Source: Actinacidiphila bryophytorum (lineage in GTDB: Bacteria > Actinomycetota > Actinomycetes > Streptomycetales > Streptomycetaceae). Taken from it: 64,000 bases of DNA. This document shows positions 17,052 through 25,784 of this stretch, piece by piece (position 1 is the stretch's first letter; the number at the start of each line of letters is the position of its first letter). The notes beneath the pieces were generated by a model. The model had not been told where the DNA came from. It did no database searches and was given only the letters and a program-made list of their open reading frames with translations. A program made the translations under genes and the position numbers. The stretch spans positions 62,001 through 126,000 of the forward strand of contig NZ_JAFFIX010000004.1 in NCBI RefSeq assembly GCF_016916835.1, written 5' to 3'.

Positions 17052-17873
17052 TCACGCGCCCGCCACATACGCAGGGAAGGAACGGGCCGGGTGGCCGGTC
17101 ACGTCGTGGACCGCGGAGGTCACGGCGGCATTGCCGCCGCCCCGCACATGGCGGAAGAGGGCCAGCTGCCACTCCACCGCCCGCTCCCCGCCGCCGCCCC
17201 GGCGCATCGCGTCCGCGAAGTCCGCCGGCTCCAGCGCTTCGTACCGCAGGGTGCGCCCGCTCGCCTGCCCGAGCAGCCGCAGCGCCTCGCCGTGCGTGAG
17301 CGCGGACGGCCCCGTCAGGTCGTAGACCTGGCCGCCGTGCCCGTCCGACGTGAGGGCGATCGCGGCCACCTCCCCGACGTCCCTGGTGTCGACGAAGCTC
17401 ACGGCCGCGTCCCCCGCGGGAAGCCCCAGCACCCCCCGCGTCCGCAGGCCCTCGGCGAAGCCCTCGCCGAAGTTCTGCTGGAACCAGTTCGGCCGCAGCA
17501 CGGTCCACTCCCGCCCTGACATCCGCACGTCGTGCTCCCAGCTCGCCATCGGCACCAGCGACGGCAGGCGGTCAGCGCCGAGCACCGACAGCAGCACCAC
17601 CCGCCGCACATCGCCCGCCTGGTCGAGCAGCTGGTGCATGAGCAGTTCCGGCTCCGGCTGCCCGAAGGGGCCGACCACGTAAAGGCCCTCGGCCCCTTCC
17701 AGGGCCGGCAGCCACGTGTCGCGGTCGGCCCAGTCGAAGCGGACCGGCTCGACACCGGGCGCCGCGGCCCCGGGCGTACGGGCGGCGGCGCGGACCTTCG
17801 CACCGCGCGCGACGAGCGCGTCCACCACCGGCCGCCCGCTCTTGCCCGTCGCCCCGATCACCAGCACGTTCAT
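17052..17873 (-). CDS. NmrA-like NAD(P)-binding oxidoreductase
   Basis: The 273-residue Rossmann-fold protein has the N-terminal dinucleotide motif V-I-G-A-T-G-K-S-G-R-P, then Y-V-V-G-P, L-S-V-L-G-A-D and W-T-V-L-R-P-N-W-F-x-Q-N. The last is typical of NmrA/HSCARG and azoreductase-like atypical short-chain dehydrogenases. These act as redox-sensing regulators or NAD(P)H-quinone reductases. It is divergently transcribed from the AraC-type regulator at 18010, which may control it. The substrate is unknown. Confidence 0.88.
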   Translation of the reverse strand: MNVLVIGATGKSGRPVVDALVARGAKVRAAARTPGAAAPGVEPVRFDWADRDTWLPALEGAEGLYVVGPFGQPEPELLMHQLLDQAGDVRRVVLLSVLGADRLPSLVPMASWEHDVRMSGREWTVLRPNWFQQNFGEGFAEGLRTRGVLGLPAGDAAVSFVDTRDVGEVAAIALTSDGHGGQVYDLTGPSALTHGEALRLLGQASGRTLRYEALEPADFADAMRRGGGGERAVEWQLALFRHVRGGGNAAVTSAVHDVTGHPARSFPAYVAGA

Positions 17874-18009
17874 GACGTCTCAGCTCCTTCGTGTGTGCCT
17901 TGCGAAGCCGACACTATGGACCGAGCCGCGGATGATGAATGCCGCAGAATCCGGAATTCATGTCCATGCGTCCGGCCGCGACAGGGGCGGCCGCCGTAGA
18001 CTGCCCGGC

Positions 18010-18957
18010 ATGGACGTACTGGCCGACGCACTCGCCGCGATGCGCACGGGCCGGACGCGCTCGGCCCGTACCGAGGTCCGCGCCCCCTGGGGCCTGCGCT
18101 TCCCCGAGGTCGGCGGCGCCACTTTCCATGTCGTCCTGGAAGGCGAGTGCTGGCTGCTGCCGCCGGATGCGGGCGCCGCCGTCCGGCTCGGCCCTGGCGA
18201 CGCCGTCTTCCTGCGGCACGGCAGCCCGATGAGCCTCGCGGACGACCCGGCGACGCCCCTGACCGACTTCGTCCCGGGCGACTGGGAGCCGGGCCAGACG
18301 ATCGGCCGGGTGGAGATCGAAGGGCCGGGGCCGCGCACCCTGCTGCTGTGCGGCGCCTATCCGCTGGGCCGCGCGCGTCCGCACCCGCTGATGGCCGAGC
18401 TTCCCGACCTGGTCCACCTGCCGTGCAGCCCCGCGGACCAGCCGGCGCTGCATGCCGCGATCGGCCTGCTCAGCACCGAGCTGGACGTGCGCAGGCCCGG
18501 CAGGGACGGCATCGTGCCCGCGCTGGTGGACGCCCTGCTGCTCTACATCCTGCGCGGCTGGCTCGCGGACAGGTCGGCCGCCGAGGCCCGGGGCGCGGGC
18601 CGGCCGGGCTGGGCCACGGCCCTCACCGACCCGGCGGTCGGCCCGGCGCTGGAGGCGATCCACGCCGAGCCGTCCCGCGCCTGGACGGTGGAGGAGCTGG
18701 GCGCGTGCGGCGGCCTGTCGCGTTCGGCGTTCGCCCAGCGCTTCACGGCCCTGGTGGGCACGCCGCCGCTGACGTACCTGACGTGGTGGCGTATGACGGC
18801 CGCGGGCCGGCTGCTGCTGTCGGGGGACGCACCGCTGCGCGTGGTGGCCGAGCAGGTCGGCTACAGCGCGGAGTTCGCCTTCGCGAAGGCCTTCAAGCGC
18901 GAGTACGGGATCGCGCCGGGCCGCTACCGCAGGTCCGCGGAGGTGCCGTCGGGCTGA
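18010..18957 (+). CDS. AraC family transcriptional regulator with cupin_6 ligand domain
   Basis: The 315-residue protein has an N-terminal cupin-type sensor (G-E-C-W-L-L, L-G-P-G-D-A-V-F-L, H-G). A C-terminal AraC DNA-binding domain carries two helix-turn-helix motifs (V-E-E-L-G-A-C-G-G-L-S-R-S-A-F and L-R-V-V-A-E-Q-V-G-Y), ending G-R-Y-R-R. ATG 18010 was chosen because similarity to the family begins at M-D-V-L-A-D-A-L. It is divergent from the NmrA-like oxidoreductase, which is its likely target. A strong hairpin lies downstream. Confidence 0.9.
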   Translation: MDVLADALAAMRTGRTRSARTEVRAPWGLRFPEVGGATFHVVLEGECWLLPPDAGAAVRLGPGDAVFLRHGSPMSLADDPATPLTDFVPGDWEPGQTIGRVEIEGPGPRTLLLCGAYPLGRARPHPLMAELPDLVHLPCSPADQPALHAAIGLLSTELDVRRPGRDGIVPALVDALLLYILRGWLADRSAAEARGAGRPGWATALTDPAVGPALEAIHAEPSRAWTVEELGACGGLSRSAFAQRFTALVGTPPLTYLTWWRMTAAGRLLLSGDAPLRVVAEQVGYSAEFAFAKAFKREYGIAPGRYRRSAEVPSG

Positions 18958-18959
18958 CG

Positions 18960-19018
18960 GCCGCTGAACGCCCGTGAGCCGACCGCCGTCGCAGGGCCGC
19001 TGAACGCCCGTGAGCCGC
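18960..19018. repeat. Two direct copies of a 22-bp sequence between convergent genes
   Basis: GCCGCTGAACGCCCGTGAG occurs at about 18960-18980 and again at about 18995-19016. The second copy merges into the left arm of the terminator hairpin. This looks like a local duplication next to the terminator. Confidence 0.6.
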
Positions 19019-19042
19019 CTCGTCGGTGACGGGGCGGCTCAC
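19010..19042. terminator. Bidirectional hairpin terminator between AraC regulator and subtilase
   Basis: Arms GTGAGCCGCC and GGCGGCTCAC pair perfectly around a 13-nt loop. The element lies between two convergent genes with stops at 18957 and 19089, so it could end both transcripts. There is no strong U tract, as is common in Streptomyces. Confidence 0.65.
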
Positions 19043-19088
19043 GGGGTGGGCGGGGGTCCTGCGGGGCCTCAGCGGCCCGCGGCGGCGG

Positions 19089-20315
19089 TCACAGGCCGCC
19101 GGTGAAGAGCAGCCGGTTCGGCGAGCCCGCGCTGACGCTCAGCACGTTCGCGGTGGCCTGTCCCGCAACCCAGTTGCCCACGGTCTGCGAGTCGGCGGAC
19201 GGGTTCGCCGCCTTGTAGAGCAGCGCGACGCCCGCCGCGTGCGGGCTGGCCATCGACGTGCCGCTCAGCGCGACGCTGCCGCCGCCGAGCTTGGCGGAGG
19301 TGATGTTCTGGCCGGGCGCGTACAGCGTCAGGCAGTCGCCGAAGTTGCTGAAGCCCGTCTGCCGGTCGGCGGAGTCGGTCGCCCCGACGGTGAAGGCGCC
19401 CGCGGCGCCGGCGGGCGAGATGTTGCAGGCGTCCTCCGAGCTGTTGCCCGCGGCCACCACGGGCAGCACACCCGCGTCGGCCACCGCGGTGGCGGCGTCG
19501 TTGACCGCGGGGGAGAAGCCGCCGCCGAGCGAGGCGTTCAGCACGGCGGGCTGCTGGGCGTTCTTCGCCACCCAGTCGAAGCCCGCGATGATCCCGGCCC
19601 AGCTGCCGGTGCCGTCGCAGCCCAGCACCCGGACGCTGACCAGCTTGGCCTGCGGGGCGACACCGTAGGTGGCGCCGCCGACCGTGCCGGCGACATGGGT
19701 GCCGTGGCCCTGGCAGTCCTGCCCGTTGCGGCCGTCGCCGACGGCGTCGAAGCCGGGCACGGCCCGCCCGCCGAACTCGCTGTGGCCGAAGTCGATACCG
19801 GTGTCCATGATGTACGCGGTCGCTCCCGCGCCCTTGCCGGTGGTGGTGAACTGCCCGTCGAGCGGCAGGTTGCGCTGGTCGATCCGGTCCAGGCCCCAGC
19901 TGCTTGCCGCGGCCCTGATGCCGCGCTGCCCGGCCGCGGGCCGGGTGGTGGTGCCGGTGGCGGTGCCCAGGTCGAAGGCGGACACCGTGGCGTTCTCCTC
20001 GACCGCCTCGACGCCGGGCATCCTGCGGACCGCGTCGAGCTGCGTGGAGTTGAGCGTGACGGCGAAGCCGCGCAAGGCGCTGCTGTAGGTGAAGAAGGGC
20101 TTGACGCCGGTCTTCTGCGCCATCGCCGAAGGGTCGAGTGCCTTCTGCACGGTGACGATGTACTGCCCGGCGACGGCGTCCGCGTGCGTGCGCAGCGGGG
20201 CGAGCGTGGCGGCGGGCGTGGGAAGGGGGATGGCGGCGACGGCGGGTGTGCCGACCGCGGTCAGTGGTGCGAGGACCAGTGCCGCGGCTGTCAGGCCGCG
20301 CGCGAACAGGCGCAT
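19089..20315 (-). CDS. Secreted subtilisin-like serine protease (peptidase S8 with I9 propeptide)
   Basis: The 408-residue extracellular protease starts at ATG 20315 behind CCGGAG. A signal peptide (R-L-F-A-R-G-L then a hydrophobic run to V-A-A) is followed by an inhibitor I9 propeptide with Q-Y-I-V-T-V and G-F-A-V-T-L. The S8 catalytic domain has the triad in M-D-T-G-I-D (Asp), G-H-G-T-H-V-A-G (His) and G-T-S-M-A-S-P-H (Ser), with oxyanion Asn in A-A-G-N-S-S. It ends shortly after the core, with no extra binding domain. It resembles the alkaline-serine-protease/proteinase K branch. Confidence 0.93.
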   Translation of the reverse strand: MRLFARGLTAAALVLAPLTAVGTPAVAAIPLPTPAATLAPLRTHADAVAGQYIVTVQKALDPSAMAQKTGVKPFFTYSSALRGFAVTLNSTQLDAVRRMPGVEAVEENATVSAFDLGTATGTTTRPAAGQRGIRAAASSWGLDRIDQRNLPLDGQFTTTGKGAGATAYIMDTGIDFGHSEFGGRAVPGFDAVGDGRNGQDCQGHGTHVAGTVGGATYGVAPQAKLVSVRVLGCDGTGSWAGIIAGFDWVAKNAQQPAVLNASLGGGFSPAVNDAATAVADAGVLPVVAAGNSSEDACNISPAGAAGAFTVGATDSADRQTGFSNFGDCLTLYAPGQNITSAKLGGGSVALSGTSMASPHAAGVALLYKAANPSADSQTVGNWVAGQATANVLSVSAGSPNRLLFTGGL

Positions 20316-20540
20316 GTCGGACTCCGGTGGGGACGGTGGCGGTTCTGTGGTGGGGCGTGCCCGCGTGTGGTGCCGCCCGCCGTCAGGTGCGGCGTGCACG
20401 GGCGTACGAGGGCGTGGCCGCACCTACGATCTGACGATCACTCACCTCGGCGGGCCCGACACACGTACGAGGCGGGGGTGTGTCAGCCGAATGGCTGCCG
20501 CATCCGGCGTATATGCGCAGCCGTGGCCATATGCCGCGCC

Positions 20541-21596
20541 CTACCGGAGCGCCGCGGAAGGGGAGGCCGCCGCGTGCAGCAGCAGTTCGGAGCCGAGCGC
20601 GGTGAGGGTGTGGTGGCTCGACCGTCCGCTGCGCCGGGTGGCGACCAGCCCCGCCCGCCGCAGCACCGTGGCGTGCTCGCTGGCCGACGCGGGCGACAGG
20701 CCGACCTTGCGGGCCAGCTGACCCGTCGTCACACCGTCGGCGATCACCTCCAGGACGGCGGCCCTGCTGTGCCCGAGCAGCGCGGCAAGTCCCTCGTGCG
20801 GGCCGCCCGGCGGCGCAAGCAGCGGGTGGCGGCCGGCGCCGGGCGCCACCTCGTAGTAGAGCGTCGGCTGCTCCTCGTCCGGGTCGCAGGGCACGTACGA
20901 GCTGAAGGCGCCGGGTGCCAGCACCAGTCCGCGCCCACCGAGGTGGTAGTCGTACTCGGTCTCCGCCCTGGTCTGCACTTCGAGCACCGGCGCCCGCCAG
21001 CGCATCCGCGGGCCGAGGCTGTGCAGCACCTCCTCGATGCCGCCGTCACCCAGCTGGCGGTTGCGGGCGGCCCGATCCGCGGCAAGGGCGGAGGCCAGCG
21101 CGCGCCAGTACGGTGCCACGGCCACCCGGTGGTAGTCGCGGACCGCCGCGGCCAGCCGGTCCGCCGCCGCACGGTCGCCGTCGGCCAGGTCCCAGGTCCA
21201 GCGGGGCAGCGGGCGGTGCCTGCCGACGTACTCCAGGTCGGCGCGCAGCACCTGCCGCGGTGTGCTCAGCAGCCGCTCCAACTCCTCGTCGAGCGTGTGC
21301 AGGCCGACGTTGGGGCGCAGGAAGCGCGGAACCGGGTGCGCAGGGTTGCCCGGCGCGATCTGCGCGAAGTACGGCTCCCCGGCCCGCCGCCGGCCCGTAC
21401 CGCCGCCCGGCGCCGGTCCTGACGCGGCCAGGCCCGCGAGCACCAGCCGCCGCCAGCCGTCGAGACCGGGCGTGCCGGTGCGCTGCGCCAGCCGGAAGGC
21501 GCTGAAGGTGGTGGCCGCCAGCGGGCTCGGGCGGCCCGCTATCCGGGTGCGGGCCAGGTCGGTCAGCGTGAAGTGGATGCGCACGGACTCCCCCAT
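20541..21596 (-). CDS. ArsR-like winged-helix regulator with DUF5937-type N-terminal domain
   Basis: The 351-residue protein starts at ATG 21596. The long N-terminal region (residues 1 to about 250) matches the DUF5937 pattern: a start of the form V-R-I-H-F-T-L-T-D-L-A-R-T-R, then R-W-x-x-P-V-L-E-V and L-V-L-A-P-G-A-F. The C-terminal winged helix-turn-helix has V-T-T-G-Q-L-A-R-K-V-G-L-S-P-A-S-A-S-E-H and a hairpin wing with R-R-S-G-R-S-S-H-H. The C-terminal ArsR-type fold lacks an obvious metal-binding cysteine motif. It is divergent from the secreted-protein gene at 21765. Ligand and targets unknown. Confidence 0.83.
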   Translation of the reverse strand: MGESVRIHFTLTDLARTRIAGRPSPLAATTFSAFRLAQRTGTPGLDGWRRLVLAGLAASGPAPGGGTGRRRAGEPYFAQIAPGNPAHPVPRFLRPNVGLHTLDEELERLLSTPRQVLRADLEYVGRHRPLPRWTWDLADGDRAAADRLAAAVRDYHRVAVAPYWRALASALAADRAARNRQLGDGGIEEVLHSLGPRMRWRAPVLEVQTRAETEYDYHLGGRGLVLAPGAFSSYVPCDPDEEQPTLYYEVAPGAGRHPLLAPPGGPHEGLAALLGHSRAAVLEVIADGVTTGQLARKVGLSPASASEHATVLRRAGLVATRRSGRSSHHTLTALGSELLLHAAASPSAALR

Positions 21597-21764
21597 TTGC
21601 TTCGACCAGGGCCGAAACGTGTCGCCGCAGTCCTTTCTACACGGCACGGTGGTTGTGCGCGGCGCCCCTGAACGTACGGGGGCGTGACAGGGCCGCCGCG
21701 CCCTGGGAGCCGGCCACCGGACCGCCTGGTCACGGGACCGCCGCACGCAACGGGAGGACGCGGG

Positions 21765-22436
21765 ATGAGAGCACGGCAGTGGGCTCAGGGGCGCGGGACG
21801 CGCGCCACGGCGCAAGGCGCGGCGCAGACCGCGGCGGGAACGTCCGCCCGCGGACGGGCCTCCGCCAGGATCGGCGGCGCGGCCCTGGTGGCGGGTGCGG
21901 TCGCCGCCGCCCTGCTCGCGGTACCGGCCGACGCCAGTGCCGCGGCATCCGGCGGCGGCATCCCCCACCTGCCGGGAGTCCCGGCGGACGTGACGGGCCT
22001 GCAAGGCCCCGTCGTCACCCACCCGGTGCAGGAGTCGTTCGACTATCCCGCGGGCGAGGTGTGCGCCTTCCCCTCGCACGCCGACTTCCCGGTGAGCGAC
22101 CTGACCACCAGCACGTGGACGGACGCGGCCGGCACCCCGGTCTTCGCGATCGAGAGCGGCCCGCTGATCATGAAGGTCACGAACCTCGCGACCGGCAGGT
22201 CCGTCGAGCGCGACATCTCCGGCACCGGTGTGATCACCTACCCGGACCCCGACTCGTTCGTCCTCAGCGGCAACGACTGGTCGGCGGGCTTCCACACCGG
22301 CGACCACCCGCACAACCAGTGGATCGTGGCGAGCACCTTCATGTCCGTCAAGATCAGCACGGTGGCGGGCAAGAGCACCAGGACGCTGCTGGCGCTGGCG
22401 GGACCGTACGAGGACCTCTGCAAGACGCTGTCGTGA
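21765..22436 (+). CDS. Secreted protein of unknown function
   Basis: The 223-residue protein starts at ATG 21765, preceded by GGGAGGA. A long Arg/Ala-rich n-region leads to a hydrophobic segment ending V-P-A-D-A-S-A-A, so it should be exported. The mature region has two cysteines (E-V-C-A-F and E-D-L-C-K), a T-H-P-V-Q-E-S-F-D-Y stretch and predicted beta structure. The pattern resembles small beta-sandwich secreted proteins common in Streptomyces. I do not recognise a catalytic motif. A 16-bp perfect hairpin terminates it. Confidence 0.8.
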   Translation: MRARQWAQGRGTRATAQGAAQTAAGTSARGRASARIGGAALVAGAVAAALLAVPADASAAASGGGIPHLPGVPADVTGLQGPVVTHPVQESFDYPAGEVCAFPSHADFPVSDLTTSTWTDAAGTPVFAIESGPLIMKVTNLATGRSVERDISGTGVITYPDPDSFVLSGNDWSAGFHTGDHPHNQWIVASTFMSVKISTVAGKSTRTLLALAGPYEDLCKTLS

Positions 22437-22466
22437 GTCGGGCGCACGGGTCGGCGGGCTGACAGG

Positions 22467-22512
22467 CCGGCGGGCGTTCGGCTTGGCAATAGCCACGCCG
22501 AACGCCCGCCGG
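22467..22512. terminator. Strong bidirectional hairpin terminator
   Basis: Arms CCGGCGGGCGTTCGGC and GCCGAACGCCCGCCGG pair perfectly over 16 bp around a 14-nt loop. It lies between the convergent secreted-protein gene (stop 22436) and the GNAT gene (stop 22536). Confidence 0.85.
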
Positions 22513-22535
22513 TATTGCCGCGTGCTGCGGGGGCT

Positions 22536-23141
22536 TCAGGCCTCGGCCACCGGGGCCGGGTCGCGCCACATCGGGTACATCTGCGGGCCGCCGGGAAGGT
22601 CGATGGTGCTGCCGCTCCATACGAAGCCGAGGCGGGCGTAGAGCGCGCGGCTGCGCGTGGAGCTGGCCTCCAGATAGGCGGCGCGGCCCTCGCGGTCGCA
22701 GCGGGCCAGCACGTTGTTGATCAGCTCGGTGCCGCGGCCCTGGCTGCGGGCGGAGCTGTCCACCGCGATCAGCATCAGGTGCTCGTGCGCCCGGTCCTTG
22801 GGGTGGTTCTCGTCCAGGATCCTGGCGATGGCCTCGACACGCTCGTTGTCCGGGTCGACGGCCAGCCGCAGTTGCGCGGGACCGTCGTCGTCGGCCGGGT
22901 GGCCGCCTTCCGGCACCGAGAACCACAGCGCCACGCCGGAGCCGTCCTCCGCCAGGTCGACGTAGCCCTCGGCCAGGGCGGAGGCCGCGAAGGCGCCCAT
23001 CATCGTGCCGTGCTTGGCCCGCCGGTCGTCCGGGTCGGGAAACACCCAGCCGCTGACCGGGTCCTCACCGAAGACCCGGTCCAGCAGGTCGGTCACCGCA
23101 GCCGCGTCGTCCTGCCCGGCCCGTCGGATCGCCACACCCAT
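22536..23141 (-). CDS. GNAT family N-acetyltransferase
   Basis: The 201-residue protein has the GNAT fold throughout. It begins with I-R-R-A-G-Q-D-D-A-A-A-V and has the acetyl-CoA-binding motif A in L-M-L-I-A-V-D-S-S-A-R-S-Q-G-R-G-T-E-L (the Q/R-x-x-G-x-G/A core). It ends in Y-L-E-A-S-S...L-Y-A-R-L-G-F. The D-D-R-R-A-K segment fits the Streptomyces puromycin-acetyltransferase-like branch, but the substrate is unknown. It is monocistronic and converges on the terminator at 22467-22512. Confidence 0.88.
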   Translation of the reverse strand: MGVAIRRAGQDDAAAVTDLLDRVFGEDPVSGWVFPDPDDRRAKHGTMMGAFAASALAEGYVDLAEDGSGVALWFSVPEGGHPADDDGPAQLRLAVDPDNERVEAIARILDENHPKDRAHEHLMLIAVDSSARSQGRGTELINNVLARCDREGRAAYLEASSTRSRALYARLGFVWSGSTIDLPGGPQMYPMWRDPAPVAEA

Positions 23142-23204
23142 GTGCTTGTCCTCCGCCTGTCCGCTGGTGGTATCAACTGATCATGCCCATAGGGCGGTTG
23201 CAGC

Positions 23205-24131
23205 CTAAGCCCTGGCGGAGGACGGGGTGGCGGCGGAGTCCTCCGCTGCGGTCCGGGCCTCGATCGCGTGCAGTACGGCGACCATGTCGGCGCCGCCGTG
23301 GCCCAGTCCCACGGTCTCGTCGAAGAGGGCATGGCAGACGTCGAGCAGCGGCGACGCCAGACCGGCGGCACGGGCCGCCTCGGCGATGAGCCGGTTGTTC
23401 TTGAGCACGTCCAGTGCGGCGGCCTGGACCGCGAAGTCACGGTCCCTTAGTTTGGGCGCCTTCGCCCGGGACACCGTGCTGGCCATCGGCCCGGCGTCCA
23501 GCACGGCGAGGAAGGTGTCGCGGTCGAGCCCGTGCCGGTCGGCGAAGTGGAAGGCCTCGGTGAGCCCGGTGACCATGGTGATCAGGAAGAGGTTCACCGA
23601 CAGCTTCGTGAGCAGCGCGTTCGGCACCGGCCCGCAGTCGGCGGCGTCCCGGCACATCGGCCCGAGCAGCGGCCGTACGGTCTCCACGGCCGGCCCGTCC
23701 CCGGCCAGCATGGCCACCAGCTGCCCCTCTTCCGCCGGACCGCGCGACCCCGACACCGGCGCCTCCACGTAACGTCCGCCCGCCGCACGGACGTCGGCCG
23801 CCAGCCCGTGCGAGTAGCCCGGTGAGGTCGTCCCCATGTGCACGAGGGTCCGCCCCCCGACCAGCCCGCGGAACGCACCGGTCCCGCGTCCGAGCACAGC
23901 GTCGACGGCGCCGCCGTCCGCGAGCATCAGGAAGACCACGTCGCTTTCCCGCAGCACCTCGGCCGCGTCCCGCGCGACCCTCCCCCCGGCCGCCCGTACC
24001 GCCTCGCACCTCGCGGCCGTCCGGTTCCACACGAGCAGCGGCGTCCCCCCGCCCGCCGCCAGGTGACGCGCCAGATTGACGGCCATGGGCTGCCCCATGA
24101 CCCCGAGCCCGAGAAACCCGACTCTGAGCAT
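23205..24131 (-). CDS. NAD(P)-dependent beta-hydroxyacid dehydrogenase family oxidoreductase
   Basis: The 308-residue enzyme belongs to the 3-hydroxyisobutyrate dehydrogenase/GarR family. The N-terminal Rossmann motif is [13 protein letters not shown]. The substrate-binding sequence is [17 protein letters not shown], and the conserved catalytic lysine region is L-T-K-L-S-V-N. The C-terminal all-helical domain is complete. It is divergent from the GNAT/tetR pair, and the shared promoter region carries two palindromes, so it is probably repressed by that TetR protein. The substrate is not known. Confidence 0.9.
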   Translation of the reverse strand: MLRVGFLGLGVMGQPMAVNLARHLAAGGGTPLLVWNRTAARCEAVRAAGGRVARDAAEVLRESDVVFLMLADGGAVDAVLGRGTGAFRGLVGGRTLVHMGTTSPGYSHGLAADVRAAGGRYVEAPVSGSRGPAEEGQLVAMLAGDGPAVETVRPLLGPMCRDAADCGPVPNALLTKLSVNLFLITMVTGLTEAFHFADRHGLDRDTFLAVLDAGPMASTVSRAKAPKLRDRDFAVQAAALDVLKNNRLIAEAARAAGLASPLLDVCHALFDETVGLGHGGADMVAVLHAIEARTAAEDSAATPSSARA

Positions 24132-24162
24132 CCCGCCACGCCCTTCCGCCCATGCCGCATGC

Positions 24163-24190
24163 TTGCGCTCTATGACGGCCGTCATAATAC
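24163..24190 (+). promoter_or_regulatory. Putative promoter for the GNAT-tetR operon
   Basis: TTGCGC at 24163-24168 and TAATAC at 24185-24190 are separated by 16 bp. The inferred start is about 24197, at most two bases before the ATG at 24199, so the transcript would be leaderless. The first operator palindrome lies inside this promoter. This is a reading of motifs only. Confidence 0.4.
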
Positions 24191-24219
24191 TGGCTTCTAT
24201 GACCACCGTCATAGAAGCC
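24171..24219. promoter_or_regulatory. Double palindromic operator, likely for the TetR regulator at 24795
   Basis: Two sites share TATGAC-N4-GTCATA. Site 1 (24171-24186) is a perfect 16-bp palindrome, TATGACGGCCGTCATA. Site 2 (24192-24219) has 12-bp arms, GGCTTCTATGAC and its complement, around CACC. Their centres are 27 bp apart. They fill the gap between the divergent dehydrogenase and GNAT genes, and site 2 covers the GNAT start codon. Paired operators of this kind are typical of local TetR autorepression. Confidence 0.75.
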
Positions 24220-24777
24220 GCCCCTTCACAGCCGCCGGATGCGCGGTCCGCACCGGATCCCGCTTCCCGGGAGCAGGGGAGAGACCCCGAGCCGTCGGCC
24301 CGGCGCTGGCAGACCGCGTTGGCCACACCCGCGGACGCCGCCGCACTGGCGGACCTGTTCGCCGCGTGCTCTTTGGAGACCGTCCGCCTCCGCTTCTTCG
24401 GTCGGGTCCGCGCCCTGCCCGCCGAATACCTGGCCGACGTCCTGGCCGGCCGCCCCGACGTGCACGACGCGGTGGTGGCATACGCGTACGGAGCGAGCAA
24501 GGCGCACCTCGTCGGTCTCGCGAGCCTCGCCACGCCCCCGGGCGGGCGGACGGCGGAACTCGGGGTGCTCGTCGCCGACGCCTGGCAGCGGCAGGGCGCG
24601 GGCCGCGCCATGGTCGACCTGCTGCTGACGCGGGCCCGCGCCCGCGGGGTGCGGCGCGTCGGCGCCGCCGTACTGCCGGGCCGTTCCGCCCTGCTCGCGG
24701 CGCTGGGCCGCCGGCTGCCCGCCGAGCACCTGGCACTTTCCGCGGACGGACCCAGCGGCGTCTATAGGCTGGACTGA
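24199..24777 (+). CDS. GNAT family N-acetyltransferase
   Basis: The 192-residue protein has a short variable N-terminus, then [14 protein letters not shown] and E-T-V-R-L-R-F-F-G, and the acetyl-CoA motif [18 protein letters not shown]. The start is not certain: ATG 24199 lies inside an operator and would give a leaderless mRNA, while in-frame ATG 24172 would add 9 residues. It is 17 bp upstream of a tetR gene. R-F-F-G is typical of the acetyltransferase domains attached to acyl-CoA ligases and of free-standing relatives. Substrate unknown. Confidence 0.82.
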   Translation: MTTVIEAAPSQPPDARSAPDPASREQGRDPEPSARRWQTALATPADAAALADLFAACSLETVRLRFFGRVRALPAEYLADVLAGRPDVHDAVVAYAYGASKAHLVGLASLATPPGGRTAELGVLVADAWQRQGAGRAMVDLLLTRARARGVRRVGAAVLPGRSALLAALGRRLPAEHLALSADGPSGVYRLD

Positions 24778-24794
24778 CCAGAAGGAGGCCCGCG

Positions 24795-25388
24795 ATGACG
24801 GCACCCCGCACACACGGCCCGCGGGAGCGCATGGTCTTCGCCGCGGCCCAGCTCATCCGGCGCGACGGCGTCGGCGCGACCGGCATGCGCGACGTCGCCG
24901 CCCGCGCGGAGGCGCCCCGCGGTTCGCTCCAGCACTACTTCCCCGGCGGCAAGGAGCAACTGGTCAACGAGGCCGTGACCTGGGCCGGCCGCTACGCGGG
25001 CAAGCGCATCGACCGCTACCTCGCCGCCCTGCCCGAGCCCACCCCCGGCGCCCTCTTCGCGGCGATGACCAAGCAGTGGATCGACGAGTTCGAGGCCACC
25101 GGCTTCGGCACGGGCTGCCCGGTCGCCGCGGCCACCGTCGACTCGACGGCCTCCACCCCTTCGGCCCGCGAGGCCACCGCCACCGCCTTCGCGTCCTGGT
25201 CCACCCCCCTGACCGCCGCCCTGACGACCCTCGACGTCCCCCCCACCCGCGCCCCCGCCCTGGCCACCCTGATGATCTCCACCCTGGAGGGCGCCATCCT
25301 CCTGTCCCGCGCCCAAGAGTCCACCACCCCCCTCATGACGGTCACCAAAGAACTCACCCCCCTCCTCAACGCCTCCACCACCCCCTGA
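24795..25388 (+). CDS. TetR family transcriptional repressor (LmrA/YxaF-like)
   Basis: The 197-residue protein starts with ATG behind AAGGAGG. The N-terminal helix-turn-helix contains F-A-A-A-Q-L-I-R-R-D-G-V-G-A-T-G-M-R-D-V and G-S-L-Q-H-Y-F-P-G-G-K. The C-terminal ligand domain with G-C-P-V-A-A-A-T-V-D matches the YxaF/LmrA branch, whose members repress efflux or oxidoreductase genes. It follows the GNAT gene and should bind the TATGAC-N4-GTCATA sites at 24171-24219, controlling both its own operon and the divergent dehydrogenase. Three tandem intergenic repeats follow. Confidence 0.9.
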   Translation: MTAPRTHGPRERMVFAAAQLIRRDGVGATGMRDVAARAEAPRGSLQHYFPGGKEQLVNEAVTWAGRYAGKRIDRYLAALPEPTPGALFAAMTKQWIDEFEATGFGTGCPVAAATVDSTASTPSAREATATAFASWSTPLTAALTTLDVPPTRAPALATLMISTLEGAILLSRAQESTTPLMTVTKELTPLLNASTTP

Positions 25389-25398
25389 CCCGCCCCAG

Positions 25399-25722
25399 CC
25401 TGTGAAGGCGCCGCGGGCCGGCCCAGGGGGCGCGGGGAACTGCGCGCCCGGCCCCATCGGACGGATCGCAGGCAACGCCACAGCAAGTGGCACCCACCCC
25501 GCCCCCGCCTGTGAAGGCGCCGCGGGCCAGCCCAGGGGGCGCGGGGAACTGCGCGCCTGGCCCGATCGGACGCGCGGCAGGCATGCGGCAGCAAGTGGCA
25601 CCCACCCGGCCCCCGCCTGTGAAGGCGCCGCGGGCCAGCCCAGGGGGCGCGGGGAACTGCGCGCCCGGCCCGATCGGACGCGCGGCAGGCATGCGGCAGC
25701 AAGTGGCACCCCCTCCCCCTCC
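25399..25722. repeat. Three tandem copies of a ~108-bp intergenic unit containing the dispersed stem-loop
   Basis: Units begin CCTGTGAAGGCGCCGCGGGC at 25399, 25508 and 25616, a period of 108-109 bp. Each contains the GGGCGCG-GGGAACTG-CGCGCCC hairpin (25425, 25534, 25642) followed by a GATCGGACG segment and AGCAAGTGGCACCC. Copies 2 and 3 are nearly identical and copy 1 has diverged. The block lies between tetR and a universal stress protein gene. No protein is expected from it. Confidence 0.88.
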
Positions 25723-25784
25723 CGCATAAGGTGCGAATTGCCGGGCGCCCCCCCACCAGGCCCGCGCCCCGCGCACCGAGGCAA

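Noticed and set aside
16106..17068. Long minus-strand frames overlapping the kinase and response regulator genes
   Set aside because: These are mirror frames produced by high third-position GC; the plus-strand genes have full domain matches.
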